Positions 23,087 to 34,600 are shown, numbered from the stretch's first letter. The stretch is 64,000 bases of DNA from Hemileia vastatrix (GCA_030280995.1 JASXTE010000015.1:4141001-4205000), one strand, 5' to 3'. Numbers and translations: made by a program. The notes: generated by a model not told the origin, from the letters alone.

Positions 23087-23893
23087 TGTCACGCGCCACG
23101 TGACACTCAAGGCAAAAGCAGCTCATTAAATCAATAATACAGAGGTCTAAATCCATACTCAAAGCGCAGAAAGCAATTCTACATAGCAACTGCAACTTTC
23201 CTTTGTGTACTCACTATTCAACCGTGCTAGTCTAAAACTTTAAATCTAAATTAGTCAATCTCTCAATAGTGTGTTTAGTCTTTTCTTTGATAAGTGACGC
23301 ACAGCGTAATATTTAATGCAATATTCCACTAAAAGGTTTATTAAGTATCTGTGGGTTATTAAAAGGGGTAGTGAGCATGGACGGGATGGTTAGTGGAGGA
23401 TTAAAGGATTAACAGATGTTAGTGAGGAGGGTCCAGGTGTAACAGGTGTATTTTGGTGGTCTGTTGTGTGCGGAATAATGGATGGGTATGAGGTTAATGC
23501 GAGGAGGAATAATGGATATAAAAGGGGTTGGATTTTGGTTTGACATTCTTCAGAATTAAATTATAAAACGTATATATAGTTAATAGTGTTAAAGCTTCAG
23601 GTTAAATCATTATTATTGTATTATTCCTTATTCTCTCAGTAATCATTTCTAAATCCTAAATCTTTGATTATTGAGTTTCCAACCCTTTTTGAGATCTTAA
23701 GAATCTTAATATTACCTTTAAATTATATTAGAATTCTTCTCAAACATATTATGAAGCAGTAGCTCTTCCTTTGAGTCATCTTTGAATCACTTCCTCGAAC
23801 ATTTCCTTTGTGCTTCAAAGAAGTTTCTAAACTACCCTCCTCATCTCACTTCCAGGAACACCCTTGACCTTGTGTGTAGGTCATCTGGTGACA
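23087..23893 (+). repeat. Chromovirus 3' LTR
   Basis: Begins TGTCACGCGCCACGTGACA, ends ATCTGGTGACA. Pairs with 15457-16264. Many differences between the two are CG in one copy and TG or CA in the other. Confidence 0.92.
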
Positions 23894-25032
23894 ACGTGAG
23901 AGAATGACTTAGCTGGTTTGAACAGGCTATTGGGGGTCAGGGAGGATAGGTATTTTTGCCAGTGTTGCTTGTGAAGATATTTGATTTTTGCGCGGAAGAC
24001 CTTTCTTGCTGACAGAAACTCAGACTCAAAGTGAGAAGCAGGGGAGAGCCGCATGTGACAGAGGGCTCTGTAGCAGTTTTTCTTGAGGAGATCCAAGATA
24101 CCGTGATTCCACCATGCATGACACACCAAGCTGGGCTGCTGCAGCAGGACAAAGGTTTCCATTAGTTCAATAAATATAGAAGAGACTTGTTTGGAAGCCA
24201 AGTCAATGGAAGAGGGGGAGGAGAGAGGGGGGATAGGGGGCAAGGAGGAAAGGGAGTTATGGAGAGAGGACTCATCAAAGGATTTCCAATTCCTGAAACG
24301 ATTCCGTTGTGGGGGAGGGCAAGGGAGAGGGAGGATTTGGGTAATGATAGATCTATGGTCTGAAAGGTGAGAAAGCAATGCATCTCTGTCTGTGATGCAA
24401 CTTATCACCCAATCAGAAGCCTTCCCATTTGCAAATACCAGGTCAATCACAGAGGTGAAGCCCTGAGAGTTACAAAAGGTGGGGACTCCAACTTGGGAGA
24501 TAAGGGACATACCCAGATCAGAGAGGGAGTCTATGAAGAATGAAGATTCCGGGTGGTTGAAGTGATGCTTGGACAGATCTTCCCACAAATCATGATGCAA
24601 ATTTGAGTCAGCAAAAAGAAAAATAGTTAGGTGGTAAAAAGGGTGAAGGGAGGGGAAGATGAATTTTGAGGTGGGGAAAGAAGATGGGGGGTTATAATGA
24701 TTTGCGCAAATAATAGGGGAGGGTGAGAGGTTAAGTTGGAGAAAGGTGAAATCAAGCGTCGGGCTAGGGATAGAGATGAAGAGATGAATGGGGAGACGTT
24801 TTTTGACATAGAAGCAACAACAAACAGGTGAGGGAGAGGGAGAGGGAGGAGAGTGAAGAGGTGAGATCAGGTGCCATCCCCTGGCTGGCGCGGGGGAGAA
24901 GTGGTCAGGTGAGTGGAAGGGCTCCTGAAAAACAAGAATATCAAAATTATTAGTCTGGGGGTCATTAAACAAGGAATGAAAAAAATAAAATAATCTGTGA
25001 CAATTGAGTTGGAAGAAAGAGAAAAAAGGGGA
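23894..25032 (-). pseudogene. LINE ORF2, AP-like endonuclease domain (truncated)
   Basis: An open frame of about 380 residues. 'FQLNCHRL' and 'FDILVFQEPF' match the start of exonuclease-endonuclease-phosphatase domains. 'LFADSNLHHDLWE' and 'HLSDHRSIITQ' carry the catalytic Asp/Asn and Asp-His pair, and 'VPTFCNSQGFTSVIDLVFAN' is typical of retroposon endonucleases. It would nick target DNA to prime reverse transcription. The frame is proline/serine-rich and remarkably stop-free, so decay is recent. The reverse transcriptase is missing because the sequence ends at the chromovirus LTR. Residues upstream of 'SPFFSFFQ' in the open frame belong to the inserted element's terminal repeat, not the LINE. 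Confidence 0.82.
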
Positions 25033-25035
25033 TAA

Positions 25036-25074
25036 CACCAGGTCAAAAGTTAGACAACTTGCAGTCAAGTGGTT
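25036..25074 (+). repeat. CACTA-like left TIR
   Basis: CACCAGGTCAAAAGTTAGAC and 19 further bases; TAA precedes it. Confidence 0.85.
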
Positions 25075-25315
25075 GTTTAGTACCTGTGGTCTAACCTGAG
25101 TCAAACCTGTGTTGGAACTTTGGTGGGACAGTTTTTCATCATGACACATAGCTCATAACTGAATCATTAGGACCAATTTGAATTTTCATATAGTGCTGTT
25201 TGCATAATTTCCAACAGGCAATAGATCATACTTTGGTGTCTAAAAGGCATATATTGAATTCATAATGGATATTACAAAGGTGATTAATAGGCACCAGCTA
25301 TACTACTTAATGAAA

Positions 25316-26640
25316 TTATACAGACAGTATCAGATAGAACACCACCAAAGCCACTTGGATTGAGAGTTCTTGAAGCATGTCCAATAATATCTTTATGAGT
25401 AATAATAACATTTTTAGACCATCTATTGTAGCATCAAAATGTTTTGAATCCTGCTTTTGAGAAAGGATTTTCAATTTTTTTTGAACAGTATCATACAATC
25501 CAACTAGAATAAAGATTAGGTCTGGGAACTTCTTTGACTCCCACATTCTTAACACCACTACAAACTTGTTGCCTTTTGATAATTTGATCTCAATATTCCC
25601 ATTCCCTTGATGTTTTGAGTATAGTGAGAAGTATTTACCACCAAGGTTAAAGTATTGGAGATCAGTAATTTTAGATGGAAGAAATTCTAAAGCACCAGTC
25701 AATTTAACTTTTTCAAAAATATTTGAAAAACACTTTTTACCATCAATCTTGTTTAAATAATCCAGCCATAAAACATATTCTTCATGAAGTAGTTTAACAG
25801 TTGATTTTGAAGTATTTTTTTTCTATATCAAAAAAATCTTTCATTTTGTTTTCAAATCAATTTTCATTCCTCTCAAGAAGATATTGATGCTTCCCAGTCA
25901 AGATAAACATTTTCATAAAGGTTTTGTCCATTTCATCTAAAATAAAAAAAATCAAAGTAAATAATTATCAGGAACAAAAAGAATATAGGAGCACATAATT
26001 TTTTTATTATTGTTTGAGATAGATCCCAACATTCCATTCATACGCTCATTAGCCCAAGAATCTGATGATTGTGCTGTCCCAAATTGTTGCAGAAATTCAG
26101 GAAAATGTTGGGCTAAGTGGACATCAGGCTTGATGTCAATATGTGGCCAAAATTCTTTAAGAAATTTTATATACCCTTTCAGATGATCCTGAAGAGATAC
26201 AATTTTTTCCTCATTTATTTCAAAGGAAGTTAAAAGGTTGATTGTAGATACCAACAGGGAAAGAAACTATATCATATTCTTCTCTTGACATTCAGAATTT
26301 TCTATATTCCAAACTGGGAACAAAGAAACCATGTAATAAAATTTGTTTAATAAGAGCCATTCAGCTGCCTTGAGATTTTTTCCAGTCTCCCCTACATGAT
26401 GTCGAACACTGGTTAACCATGAGGGAATGAGTGTATGGAAAATAAAATTTTGAAAAATCATCAATTTTCTATGCCTTATACTTAAATCAGAAGTTAAATC
26501 ATTTGGTCCTGCAGCTTATCCCAAATTGATTTTAGGTCTAAAACAGGCAGAGAATTCCTGAAATGTGGACTTCAAAGAAGATATCATTTTGGAAAAATTC
26601 ATCTAATAATGAGTCAGCTTAGCTTACTTGAACTGTCTAC
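25316..26640 (-). pseudogene. Tnp2-like CACTA transposase fragment
   Basis: Three open blocks in different frames. 26464-26267 has 'IPSWLTSVRHHVGETG' and 'KAAEWLLLNKFYYMVSLFPVW', close to the 'LPSWLTSxPxNxG...K..EW' core of Tnp2-family proteins. 26254-25952 has 'KPDVHLAQHFPEFLQQFG' and 'SWANERMNGMLGSISNNNK', matching the 'H...H.P......GP....ERxNGxLxxIxxNNK' region. 25702-25316 is a lysine-rich C-terminal part with no recognised motif. The N-terminal half of a Tnp2 protein was not found. Tnp2 proteins cut CACTA-type ends. Frameshifts and absent N-terminus mean no activity. Confidence 0.6.
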
Positions 26641-29112
26641 ATCAGAACTAGATTTTTCTTTAACTGAGCTGGGTACTACACCCAGTGGTTTAACACTTCT
26701 TGACAAGCCAACCATTTTTAGAGCTTCTTTGGATTTCTTTCAACCAATATCTTCATACAATAATTTTTTTGAGGTTTTTTCTCAGTAATGGTATGACTAT
26801 ATAATAATTACTTTTCTTTTCTACTTCTACTTGAATCTTGAGAAGAAGAATTTGAGGGGAAAGATGGTATTTTTAAAATTTTGATTAACATATCCTTGCA
26901 TATGAACTCTGTCTTTGAGTGTGAACCTTTCTCCTATTCTGTATTGTAGCTTATTATTTTTTAATATATTCATTGTTTTTTATTATTTTTATTGTGTATT
27001 TTTCATATAATCAGGCTTCTTCTTACTGTTTCAATTTTCCCCAACCAAATAATTTTCTCTCTACTCTCTTTATCTCTTCAATTTCTACCTCTAGTCCTCT
27101 GCTTTCCTCTCAGCTGCATCTGACAGTACTTGAACTGTGTGGGGATATTACAGTCTTTTTTCTAGGTTCATTCATTTTCTCTTCTTTTTTATTTTCTGCT
27201 TATCCACTTAATTCTAACCACAGAAACACATCATTGTGTCCTTTATAGTTTTAGAACACACTTTTTTGTAGTTACTTGTTTTTGTAAGGTGCACAGTTTC
27301 TGATTGAACTGTGTTTAGATATGTTTATTCTTGAAATTATATCCAAATATTTTTCTCTCTATCCCCCATATCCCTTCCATTTTTCCCTCCTCTTCACTGC
27401 TTCCCCTTGGCTGCATCTGAAATTCTTTTCACTGTGGAGGGAAAATAGAGTCTTTTTTCCAGTTCTAGCACATGCTTTGTTGTAGCTAGTTGTTGTTGTA
27501 AGGCGCACAGTTTCTTATCGACCTTAGTTTGTTCTCTCTCTTTGATAAAAAATCTTCATTTATGTCTTGTATAGGATGATAAGGTCTGATAGGAAATAAG
27601 AAATCAGGGGAAATGTGAAATATTTGATTTTTTTAATTGAATATATCTTGTACAGGACATCCCAAAGTAATTATGGGTTATATTCTGGAAGAAGAATAAA
27701 TATGTTGGAGAGTGACTCACTTTCTTCCGATATAGTTACTTGTAAATTAGAGAGTCAGAAAATCTAAATATTAATTAGTAGGGGAAATTTAGTATCCTTT
27801 TGGGTTTATAATGTAGCTTCAACTCATATAGAGGGTGAATCCTGCCCTGGAATTCAACTCCCAAAAGGAGCAACTAAATTTCTATAGTTTTGTGGGCCAA
27901 GTAGGTTATAGAGGATGTGGGAATGAGTAGGGAAAATTTAACCAATTTTAATATGAGGTGAATGTGACCTAACCCCAATAGTATTTTTTGTATTAGAGAG
28001 ATAAAGTGAAAAAGTTTGCTCCACCAAACCTGGGGAGCTTCTGAAGTCAGATATGTGAGATCAAAGAAAGCCAATGTAGATGGGAGAGATAGTCTAAGAT
28101 CATTCAATCTTGAATAGAAATAAATGTTGAGTGGAAAAAAGATAATTCAGGAAGAAGTCAGTATTTACACAAGACTAGAAACATTTCTTGGCCAATTAAG
28201 TTACATTATCTGAATCATGAACAGATTTCCCATAGTGTGTATAGATTTTTCAAGCACTTAAGGTCCAGATAAACTACCAGAAAATATTTCAGCAGTTAAT
28301 ATTTACTGAATTAAACTTTGTACATAGAGTAAAGTCACAAGAGGTCCACTTTACCACTGAAAGTTTGAAAAATTAATGATTGGTTTATTGATGTATAATT
28401 TGAGCTCCACTTATTAAAAATATGAATTAAGGTTTTCTCCCAAATTCAAAGCATATATTAGTAATAATTACATAGTAAAAGAATACTGAAACTTTGAATT
28501 TTACAAGAGAAGAAACTAAATTGTGGCCTGGGGAGAAATTCTTATGGACTTGGAACTACATCCAGTACTTGTGAAATGCTTCTATTACCTAGTATGGCTA
28601 AAAATATGCAGGACCAGAGGCCCTTGTATATGCACTTACTTTTAAATTCCTGTTTTAAAACTAGGCACAAAGATGAGCTAAAATAACAGTGGATCCTAGC
28701 CAAGGTATATAAAAAATCTGGTATTTCACATGCCTTATAATTTTATGTGATGGCTGTTGATGAGCCAGAGCAAAGGCTCAAATGCTTATAGTCAAAATAT
28801 TGTTAGTAAATTTACTAGCTCAAGTCTATCTAAAAAAATAATGTATTTTTAATAAAAAATATTAAATTATATATTTCCCCAGTATTTTTCTCAAAAAAAT
28901 TGCAAAAAGTAAAACCAGATTTCAATTCACTTGATTTGAGCTCCAGTAAAAATTACACAATACATAAAAATATTCAACTTTATATATTTAAAAACAACTT
29001 CTGAAACTGGAATAGATGTAAAGTCATGCCCTGGGGTGCCCCGCCCTACCCCCCTGCAGGCAGCCACTTGGCCCTGCACAAGCCTTTCAAAATACCTCTT
29101 AATCCACTTAAT
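26641..29112. other. CACTA-like interior, no gene recognised
   Basis: AT-rich. An imperfect duplication is visible: about 27056-27310 and 27353-27525 share 'CAGCTGCATCTGA', 'AGTCTTTTTTC' and 'TTGTAAGG-GCACAGTTTCT'. The 26973-27248 open frame lies mainly in this repeat and is unlikely to be coding. A short GC-rich patch (29025-29080) precedes element A. Confidence 0.5.
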
Positions 29113-29200
29113 AGGGGGTGTCAGTTCTGGCAAATCCACACTTAACTTAAGTGCGGATTTCAAACCAAATCAGCACTTACAAATCAGCACTTGAATTTTG
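29113..29200 (+). repeat. Element A left TIR and subterminal repeats
   Basis: AGGGGGTGTCAGTTCTGG, then AAATCCACACTTAA and TTAAGTGCGGATTT. Shorter copies of the GTGTCAGTT-TGA block recur at about 29227 and 29467, so the end appears duplicated internally. Confidence 0.7.
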
Positions 29201-30720
29201 AAAAAAAGTCACTTATTTCAAAAAAGGGTGTCAGTTATGACCTCAAATCAGCACTTTTTTCCCGTTTTTTTTCACAACCACATTTTGGCCACAAAACATC
29301 CCTTCCTTTCTTACCCCATCCCTGTCACATGTGACACACTGACCTTCCTCGCTACCTACCCATCAATCCTTGGCACACACCCCTTCCTGACATTTTCAAT
29401 ATTTTGACCAGGCATGTTTACATTCTTTTTTACTTATTTCTTCTACTTCTTAATCTTTTTTCTATGGGTGTCAGTTCTGACCTCAAATCAGCACTTTTTT
29501 TGTGATTTTTTTTTTCAAAACCACATGTTGGCCACATCATCCCTTTCTTTCCTATACCATTTTGTACTCTCCAAATGTCCTCTTTGTGTACTTCATTCAC
29601 TTGGGTTGGTATTTTGGTTTGTTGCATATTCATTTTTTTTGGAATTTACGGTGAAATTTTTTTTTTGGATGGCTCATTGGTTTTCTTTCACCAGCTCAAC
29701 ATGAAATCGCATATTTTCTGAAATCGCATATTTTGTCAGTGATTTTTTTTTTCATTCATCCCTCATATCCTTTTCCTATACTCCTCCAACATCCCTCAAA
29801 CAATTTGGTTTCATTCATTTTGTCATCTCATCTCTCCAGGTAAGTCACTTTATTCTTTTTTTTTAATTTTTTGATTACTAATTGTAATTTTTTTTTGTTT
29901 TTTTCTGTTTATTTTATTTTTTTTATCTAAATTTTTTTTGTAAGTGGTTATTTTGGATTTCAATGGTATAATTAACCTTTTTTTTCTCTCCCTCTTTACT
30001 TTCTTTTTTAGCTCCATCACCCTACTCTTCATCCCTCCTTGGCATGGTCATTATCCCCCCTTCCCTTATTTCACTTTTTTTTGGCTCCATTTCATTGAAA
30101 CACATACATTGCACATTCTTTATGCATTTCACTTACTCCATATTCAATTTCCCCACAATTCCAACATCAATCTTTCTCACTCTATTTTTCCTACTTTTCA
30201 ATCAAGGTAAGTTTCATCTCCTTTTTTTCATGCCTATATGATATCTCATTCCATTTATGAAAAGTTCATACTTAAATATATGTATGACTCTTATCTGGAT
30301 AACAGTGAACTTATAAAACTCCTTTTGATCTCATCTTCATTACCACTTTTCAAGTTTTTGTAAAATTTTGAAAATCAGACTTGGAATTAGGGTTAGGTTT
30401 ATTCAAATCTAATGTTCTTTTTACTGAAGATTCTCCTGAAGGCTACCTTTCATTTCCCACTAACAGATTTGAATTTGATTCAGTGGTTGCTGAGATATTG
30501 ACTGTTAAAGTTGAGCCTTTTTTTTCCCAATTTAAATTTTTATTTCATTTTTTTATGTAACAAATTAGGGTTAGGTTTATTTAAATCACATGTCCTTTAA
30601 CTGAAGATTCTACTAAAGAATATCTTTTATTTCCCACAAACAGGTTTGAATTAGGTTCAGTGGTTGCTGAGATTTTGACCTTTGAAGTTGAGCCTTTTTT
30701 CCAAATTTCACTTGTCTTAT
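29201..30720 (+). promoter_or_regulatory. 5' region of element A oxygenase gene
   Basis: T-rich and AT-rich sequence with no convincing coding frame. 29500-29860 resembles the reverse complement of 56100-56500 in element B. Near-duplicate blocks of about 130 bp (about 30385-30520 and 30567-30700) share 'ATTAGGGTTAGGTTTATT' and 'CAGTGGTTGCTGAGAT'. GGTAAG at about 30206 and other splice-like sites suggest leader introns, but the upstream exons seen in element B are not evident here. Confidence 0.45.
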
Positions 30721-30786
30721 TTCACATTTTTATATTGCATATTTAGAGGATAAGGATTCTGAAACTCTTATATGATTATTATCTAG

Positions 30787-31640
30787 GCATGTATCCGTTG
30801 CTCAAGAATATCACTAAAGCTCAAAAAGATGAAGATTTTTGCTTATGGGACACTCTACCTTCCTTTAACTCTTTTCTTGCTCTTCAACTCAAAAAGCACT
30901 GTAATAAAGCATTTGAAAAAAATCATGAACCTGCAACCAAAGTAGGAATACCAAATTGGTGTGACTCCGAATGGGAAGATATCAGCCATGAATATCTTTT
31001 ATTTTCTAATGTTATTATCACTCATTCTGGATTTCACAATAAAATTCACACCGATACCAAGGACACCAATTTTCTTACTTTTGGTATATTCTCATATATC
31101 AAACCGATTACTGGCCAACCAATACCATCTCCAGCTAAAATCAAATGACATGGTTTATATTTTCCAGACCACCGGTACATCATTGATTTTGGTTTGGGAA
31201 ATGGTATCATCGAAACTATTTGGAATTCTTCTAAGGATAATCATCAAACGACCAAAGCTCCTCCTGGTTTGGAATCCTGTCAAGATTTAACACATTTTGG
31301 TTGCTCATTTCAAATCAGTCATAAGTTGATTCAAAGAATCAATAAGGTAATGAAAGAAGGTAAAGTTAATTGATTTAAAAAAACTTTATTTAGATCCAAA
31401 AAGTATGGGGATTAGAGTTGTCATCAAAAATTTTATATTTTTCATAAATTTTTAATAAATATTTTTTATGTATCAATTTCCTCAACTAAAGTAATGGGCC
31501 CATGACCTTGTGTTGTATAAATGGTAATCATGATAACATTTATTTGTTTCATGGGGTTCCTCTAGCCTATACCTGTGGAAAGTCCCAAACTTTTGTTTCT
31601 AGATTTGATCTGCATTTTGGCTGAGGGATTGTCATTACTT
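30787..31640 (+). CDS. TET/JBP-like 2-oxoglutarate/Fe(II) oxygenase, partial, element A
   Basis: Such enzymes use Fe(II), oxygen and 2-oxoglutarate to oxidise substrates; TET/JBP members act on thymine or 5-methylcytosine. The first block (30789-31148) opens after a CTAG acceptor, 'LLKNITKAQKDEDF', and holds 'FSNVIITHSGFHNKIHTDTK', with the HxD iron ligands (HTD, His at 31047). A frameshift near 31150 leads to 'IDFGLGNGIIETIWNSSKD' and 'HFGCSFQISHKLIQRINK'. After a probable intron (about 31350-31490), 'NHDNIYLFHGVPLAYT' and 'QTFVSRFDL' supply the distal His and the Arg that grips 2-oxoglutarate. The N-terminal exons present in element B are missing, and a shift after 'LHFG' ends the frame. 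The fold call is from motif order, not a search. Probably a decaying copy. Confidence 0.6.
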
Positions 31641-31689
31641 TAAACTAGGGAAATTGATATATATTAGATATTTATTTAATAATTTATGT

Positions 31690-31915
31690 AATTATATTAA
31701 ATTTAGATGACTTCCACCACTTACTTCAATAAAATGCAGGGGGGGGGGTATTGCCAAATTTTCAAATCTGACATGTGAAATTGATGACTTAGAAAAATTT
31801 TGGTGATATCCACCCCTTGCTTCAATAAAATGCAGGGGAGAGTATTGCAAATTTTTTAAAACAGATATGGAATTTTTTTGACTTGTAAATATTTTGGTGA
31901 AAATTTTTGACGAGA
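31690..31915 (-). repeat. Element A copy of the ~105-bp tandem unit
   Basis: Two units containing 'CTTCAATAAAATGCAGGGG' (31721-31745 and 31820-31842). They match, inverted, the array at 52820-53165 in element B, which likewise lies just past the oxygenase gene. Confidence 0.7.
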
Positions 31916-31924
31916 ATGTGAAAG

Positions 31925-32550
31925 TAATTGTTTCAACCTTGAGCAGGTTTCTGGCTCAAAGGAATAGCAGTACCATCAACAAAACCAATACATCCTGGGA
32001 AGCCCTCTGCTTGCATAACCTGAGATGATTCAAGTTGCTCTTCTTTTGTTGGCCAGGTGAGAAGTTGAGATTACAAGGAGTTGATGGCAGTGATACATTG
32101 TTTGGTATAAGTGTTAACTGAACAATACCTTAAATCAAAGACATTTTCTAAACGTTTCAAAGCGGCTCCATTACCATTTGAACCCAAACAACATAGTGTG
32201 ATGGCCAATTGAATTGAAGGATGTCGTTGTTCTTTTTGAGAATTATTGTGAAATATGGAATGATCCTGAATAAGCTCAAGAAATTTAAGGAAACATTCCT
32301 GAGAAGTCCTGAACAGCTGTCTAAAAATGGGTGTAGATAGTTTAAGAAGTGTTTGGATGGTGTACTTGGGGGTATGAAGTACTTGAGGCTTTCTGGGAAG
32401 AAGGTTACTTTTCGTGGCCATTTTTGATAAAAAGACAAAATCTTCTTCTAGATCAGAATCAGAATTGCAATCAGAGTCCAAGAGCAGTTCAAGAGCCATG
32501 AAAGTCATTGCTTTATGTAATTTATCACGATTTGAAAGTGAGGAAGGCAT
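31925..32550 (-). pseudogene. PIF/Harbinger transposase, N-terminal half, element A
   Basis: The open part (32550-32071) has 'FRQLFRTSQECFLKFLELIQ', 'HPSIQLAITLCCLGSNGNGA' and 'YTKQCITAINSL', the N-terminal DNA-binding/dimerisation region of Harbinger transposases. After a stop it resumes 'LLTWPTKEEQLE', 'AEGFPGCIGFVDGTAIPL' with the first catalytic Asp, then 'SQKPA', where it joins the tandem repeat. Element B's transposase is clearly similar along the whole length. The second Asp and Glu regions are lost, so it cannot work. Confidence 0.82.
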
Positions 32551-32675
32551 AACTCTTATATGATATGATATGAAGATGTAATTGATGTACGATGTTTTGA
32601 GTTATGAAGTGTTATGCTGCGGAGTGCTGCGTATGAATGGGATGTTGCTGACAAATCAGTGAAATGGGACTTGAT

Positions 32676-32872
32676 GGTGAAATCAGCACTTTTGGTTGAG
32701 AAAGTGCGGATTTGAGTGAAATAAGTGACTTATTTCATTTTGAAATCCACCAGTATTGGGGCTAGTGTGTTTTGGAAATCCGCACTTATTTAAGTGCGGA
32801 TTTGGTCAAATTTAAGTGCGGATTTGTAAGTGCGGATTTGTAAGTGCGGATTTTCCAGAACTGACACCCCCT
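32676..32872 (-). repeat. Element A right TIR and subterminal AAGTGCGGATTT array
   Basis: AAGTGCGGATTT occurs at least six times, in both orientations, between 32703 and 32852. Four are clustered at 32801-32852, just inside the TIR. The left end has related sites at 29130-29195. Confidence 0.8.
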
Positions 32873-33655
32873 AATTGTTTCATTCTCACTTAGCATATTT
32901 TTATCATGTACTCTGAATTTTTGCATAAAATGAAATTTTCAAACAAATCAGTTGTAATTTTCAACAACATTTCAAATTGAATTTACTGAATCTCTCATTC
33001 AAGACAAAATTTATTTAGTATTAATGAAGCAATCACCAGCATATAGAAAGTAAACTTCATTTAATCTTTAAAAAAGTTACATGTTATGATGCTTATGTTA
33101 TTGGAAACTAAAGTATTCTAATAGTGAATCATAAAATGATGCAAAATTTTGTATCATGTTTTGAGATTTTTACACCCACTCTACTTTACTAAGTGAAGCG
33201 GCAATGCAACATTTTTCTTCACACTATTTAAGGAAAAGTAAAAACTTAGAGACTCTACAACAGGTAAAGTGAGGCAACATGTTTCTTTATGAAATTTATA
33301 CATAACTACATAGACTCAAATGCTGCATGATTTCAATTTAAAATGAGTATCTTTCAATTTCAATTATGTAGAAAATTTTTGGAATCTTTTAATTTTTATG
33401 ATTAGGCAACATCTGTAGAAAAAAATGTGTAGATCTTTTGCATCTGCAACAGCCTTGCACCTGGAAAAAATTTTCCCCATTCATTGACCCTGTAGTAACT
33501 TAAATGCAGAAGCTGAACTGAGATCTATATCACCCAATGCAGTACATTAATTTCATTTAATATCAAAAAGTGCTTATTGAGTATTCTATACATTTGGAAA
33601 TAAACAGGGTATTATTTTTTCATTTCTTGGATATGATGTTACCTAATTTCAAATT
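32873..33655. other. CACTA-like interior, AT-rich, no gene seen
   Basis: No open frame or recognisable element. Confidence 0.5.
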
Positions 33656-33659
33656 CTCT

Positions 33660-34595
33660 ATGCAGGCAAACATGAGGCAACATGTTGTCTCATGTTTTCC
33701 CACACATTCTCACTAAAGTAATAAAATACAGAATAGAATCTTAATTCTATGTTAGAATGAAAAAGTACATACATCATTTGCACCATCTCCTCATGACATG
33801 AGGCAGCACAAAGTTTCATGTCACCAGGACATGGTGCATTTGCAAAATGATGAGGATATGCCACCTCATCTTATGCTTTGTGGAAAAAAATTTAGGTATG
33901 CGGAAGGGTGGTTTCTTACATGCATATATGTATAAAAAAGGAATGTCATATTGGATACATGAGGCAACATGTCGCCTCATGTATCCAATATGAACAGCAT
34001 AGCAAAAAAAAAGGGCAAAAGATGAGGCGACATGTTGCCTCATCTTTTGCTTGTTGGTCAGTGGTGAGTAGCACATGCGCTAGTGCAAAACATGAGGCAA
34101 AACGTCATCTCATGTTTTGCATTAGCACATGTCTACTGTTCCTACAAGAAGGCCATTGGGTGGAACTAAGTTATTGCAAAAAGAGGTGACATTTAGCCTC
34201 ATGTTGCCTGGCTATCTGGTGCACATGACCAGATAATCAGCCAACATGAGGCATAATGTTGCCTTATGTTGCATTATGTCAGTGGTCACATGTAACATTA
34301 CTTGCAAGGGCATCAGGCATGGGCTAATGCAAAAAATGAGGTGCCATTTTGCCTTATTTTTTGCACTAGTACATGTGCTACTCACCACCAACCAACAAGC
34401 AAAATATGAGGCAACATGTTGCCTCATCTTTTGCCATTTTTTTTGCTATGCTGTTCATATTGGATACATGAGGCGACATGTCGCCTCATATATCCAATAT
34501 GATATTTTTTCTTATTCATGTATTCTATAATTTGAGGAAGTAAGAAAGTTGCTTAAATGCATATATGAGGCGACATGTTGCCTCATATATGCATT
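33660..34595. repeat. Array of palindromes GAGGCRACATGTYGCCTC
   Basis: About ten perfect or decayed copies of an 18-22-bp palindrome, usually flanked by AT on each side: for example near 33959, 34022, 34405, 34467 and 34567, with weaker copies near 33671, 34088, 34242 and 34334. Between them are shared linker words such as 'CAGTAGCACATG'-like and 'CATATTGGATACATGAGGC'. No protein is evident; open frames here are by-products of the repeats. Confidence 0.85.
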
Positions 34596-34600
34596 TTGGC

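Larger units (their letters stand above)
15457..23893 (+). mobile_element. Ty3/gypsy chromovirus, near full length, inactive
   Basis: 8.4 kb between two ~808-bp direct LTRs (15457-16264; 23087-23893) that start TGTCAC and end GTGACA. Order inside is gag with zinc knuckle, aspartic protease, reverse transcriptase, RNase H, integrase, chromodomain, then a long pyrimidine-rich stretch and an antisense ORF before the 3' LTR. In-frame stops (for example TGA at 17058, 17178 and 18994) and frameshifts break gag-pol. The 5-bp sequences outside the LTRs (ATTAC left, ACGTG right) do not match, and the flanks are different host elements (copia left, LINE right). Confidence 0.93.
29113..32872. mobile_element. 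PIF/Harbinger element A carrying a TET-like oxygenase
   Basis: Ends read AGGGGGTGTCAGTTCTGG inward on both sides, with AAT duplicated outside (29110-29112 and 32873-32875). A 3-bp duplication and the DDE_4-type transposase fit PIF/Harbinger. It holds a TET-like oxygenase gene (+), a 5' transposase fragment (-) and dense subterminal repeats. Element B has the same gene pair, but the oxygenase block is inverted relative to the transposase here. The transposase is cut after its first Asp motif, so A is non-autonomous. Confidence 0.8.
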
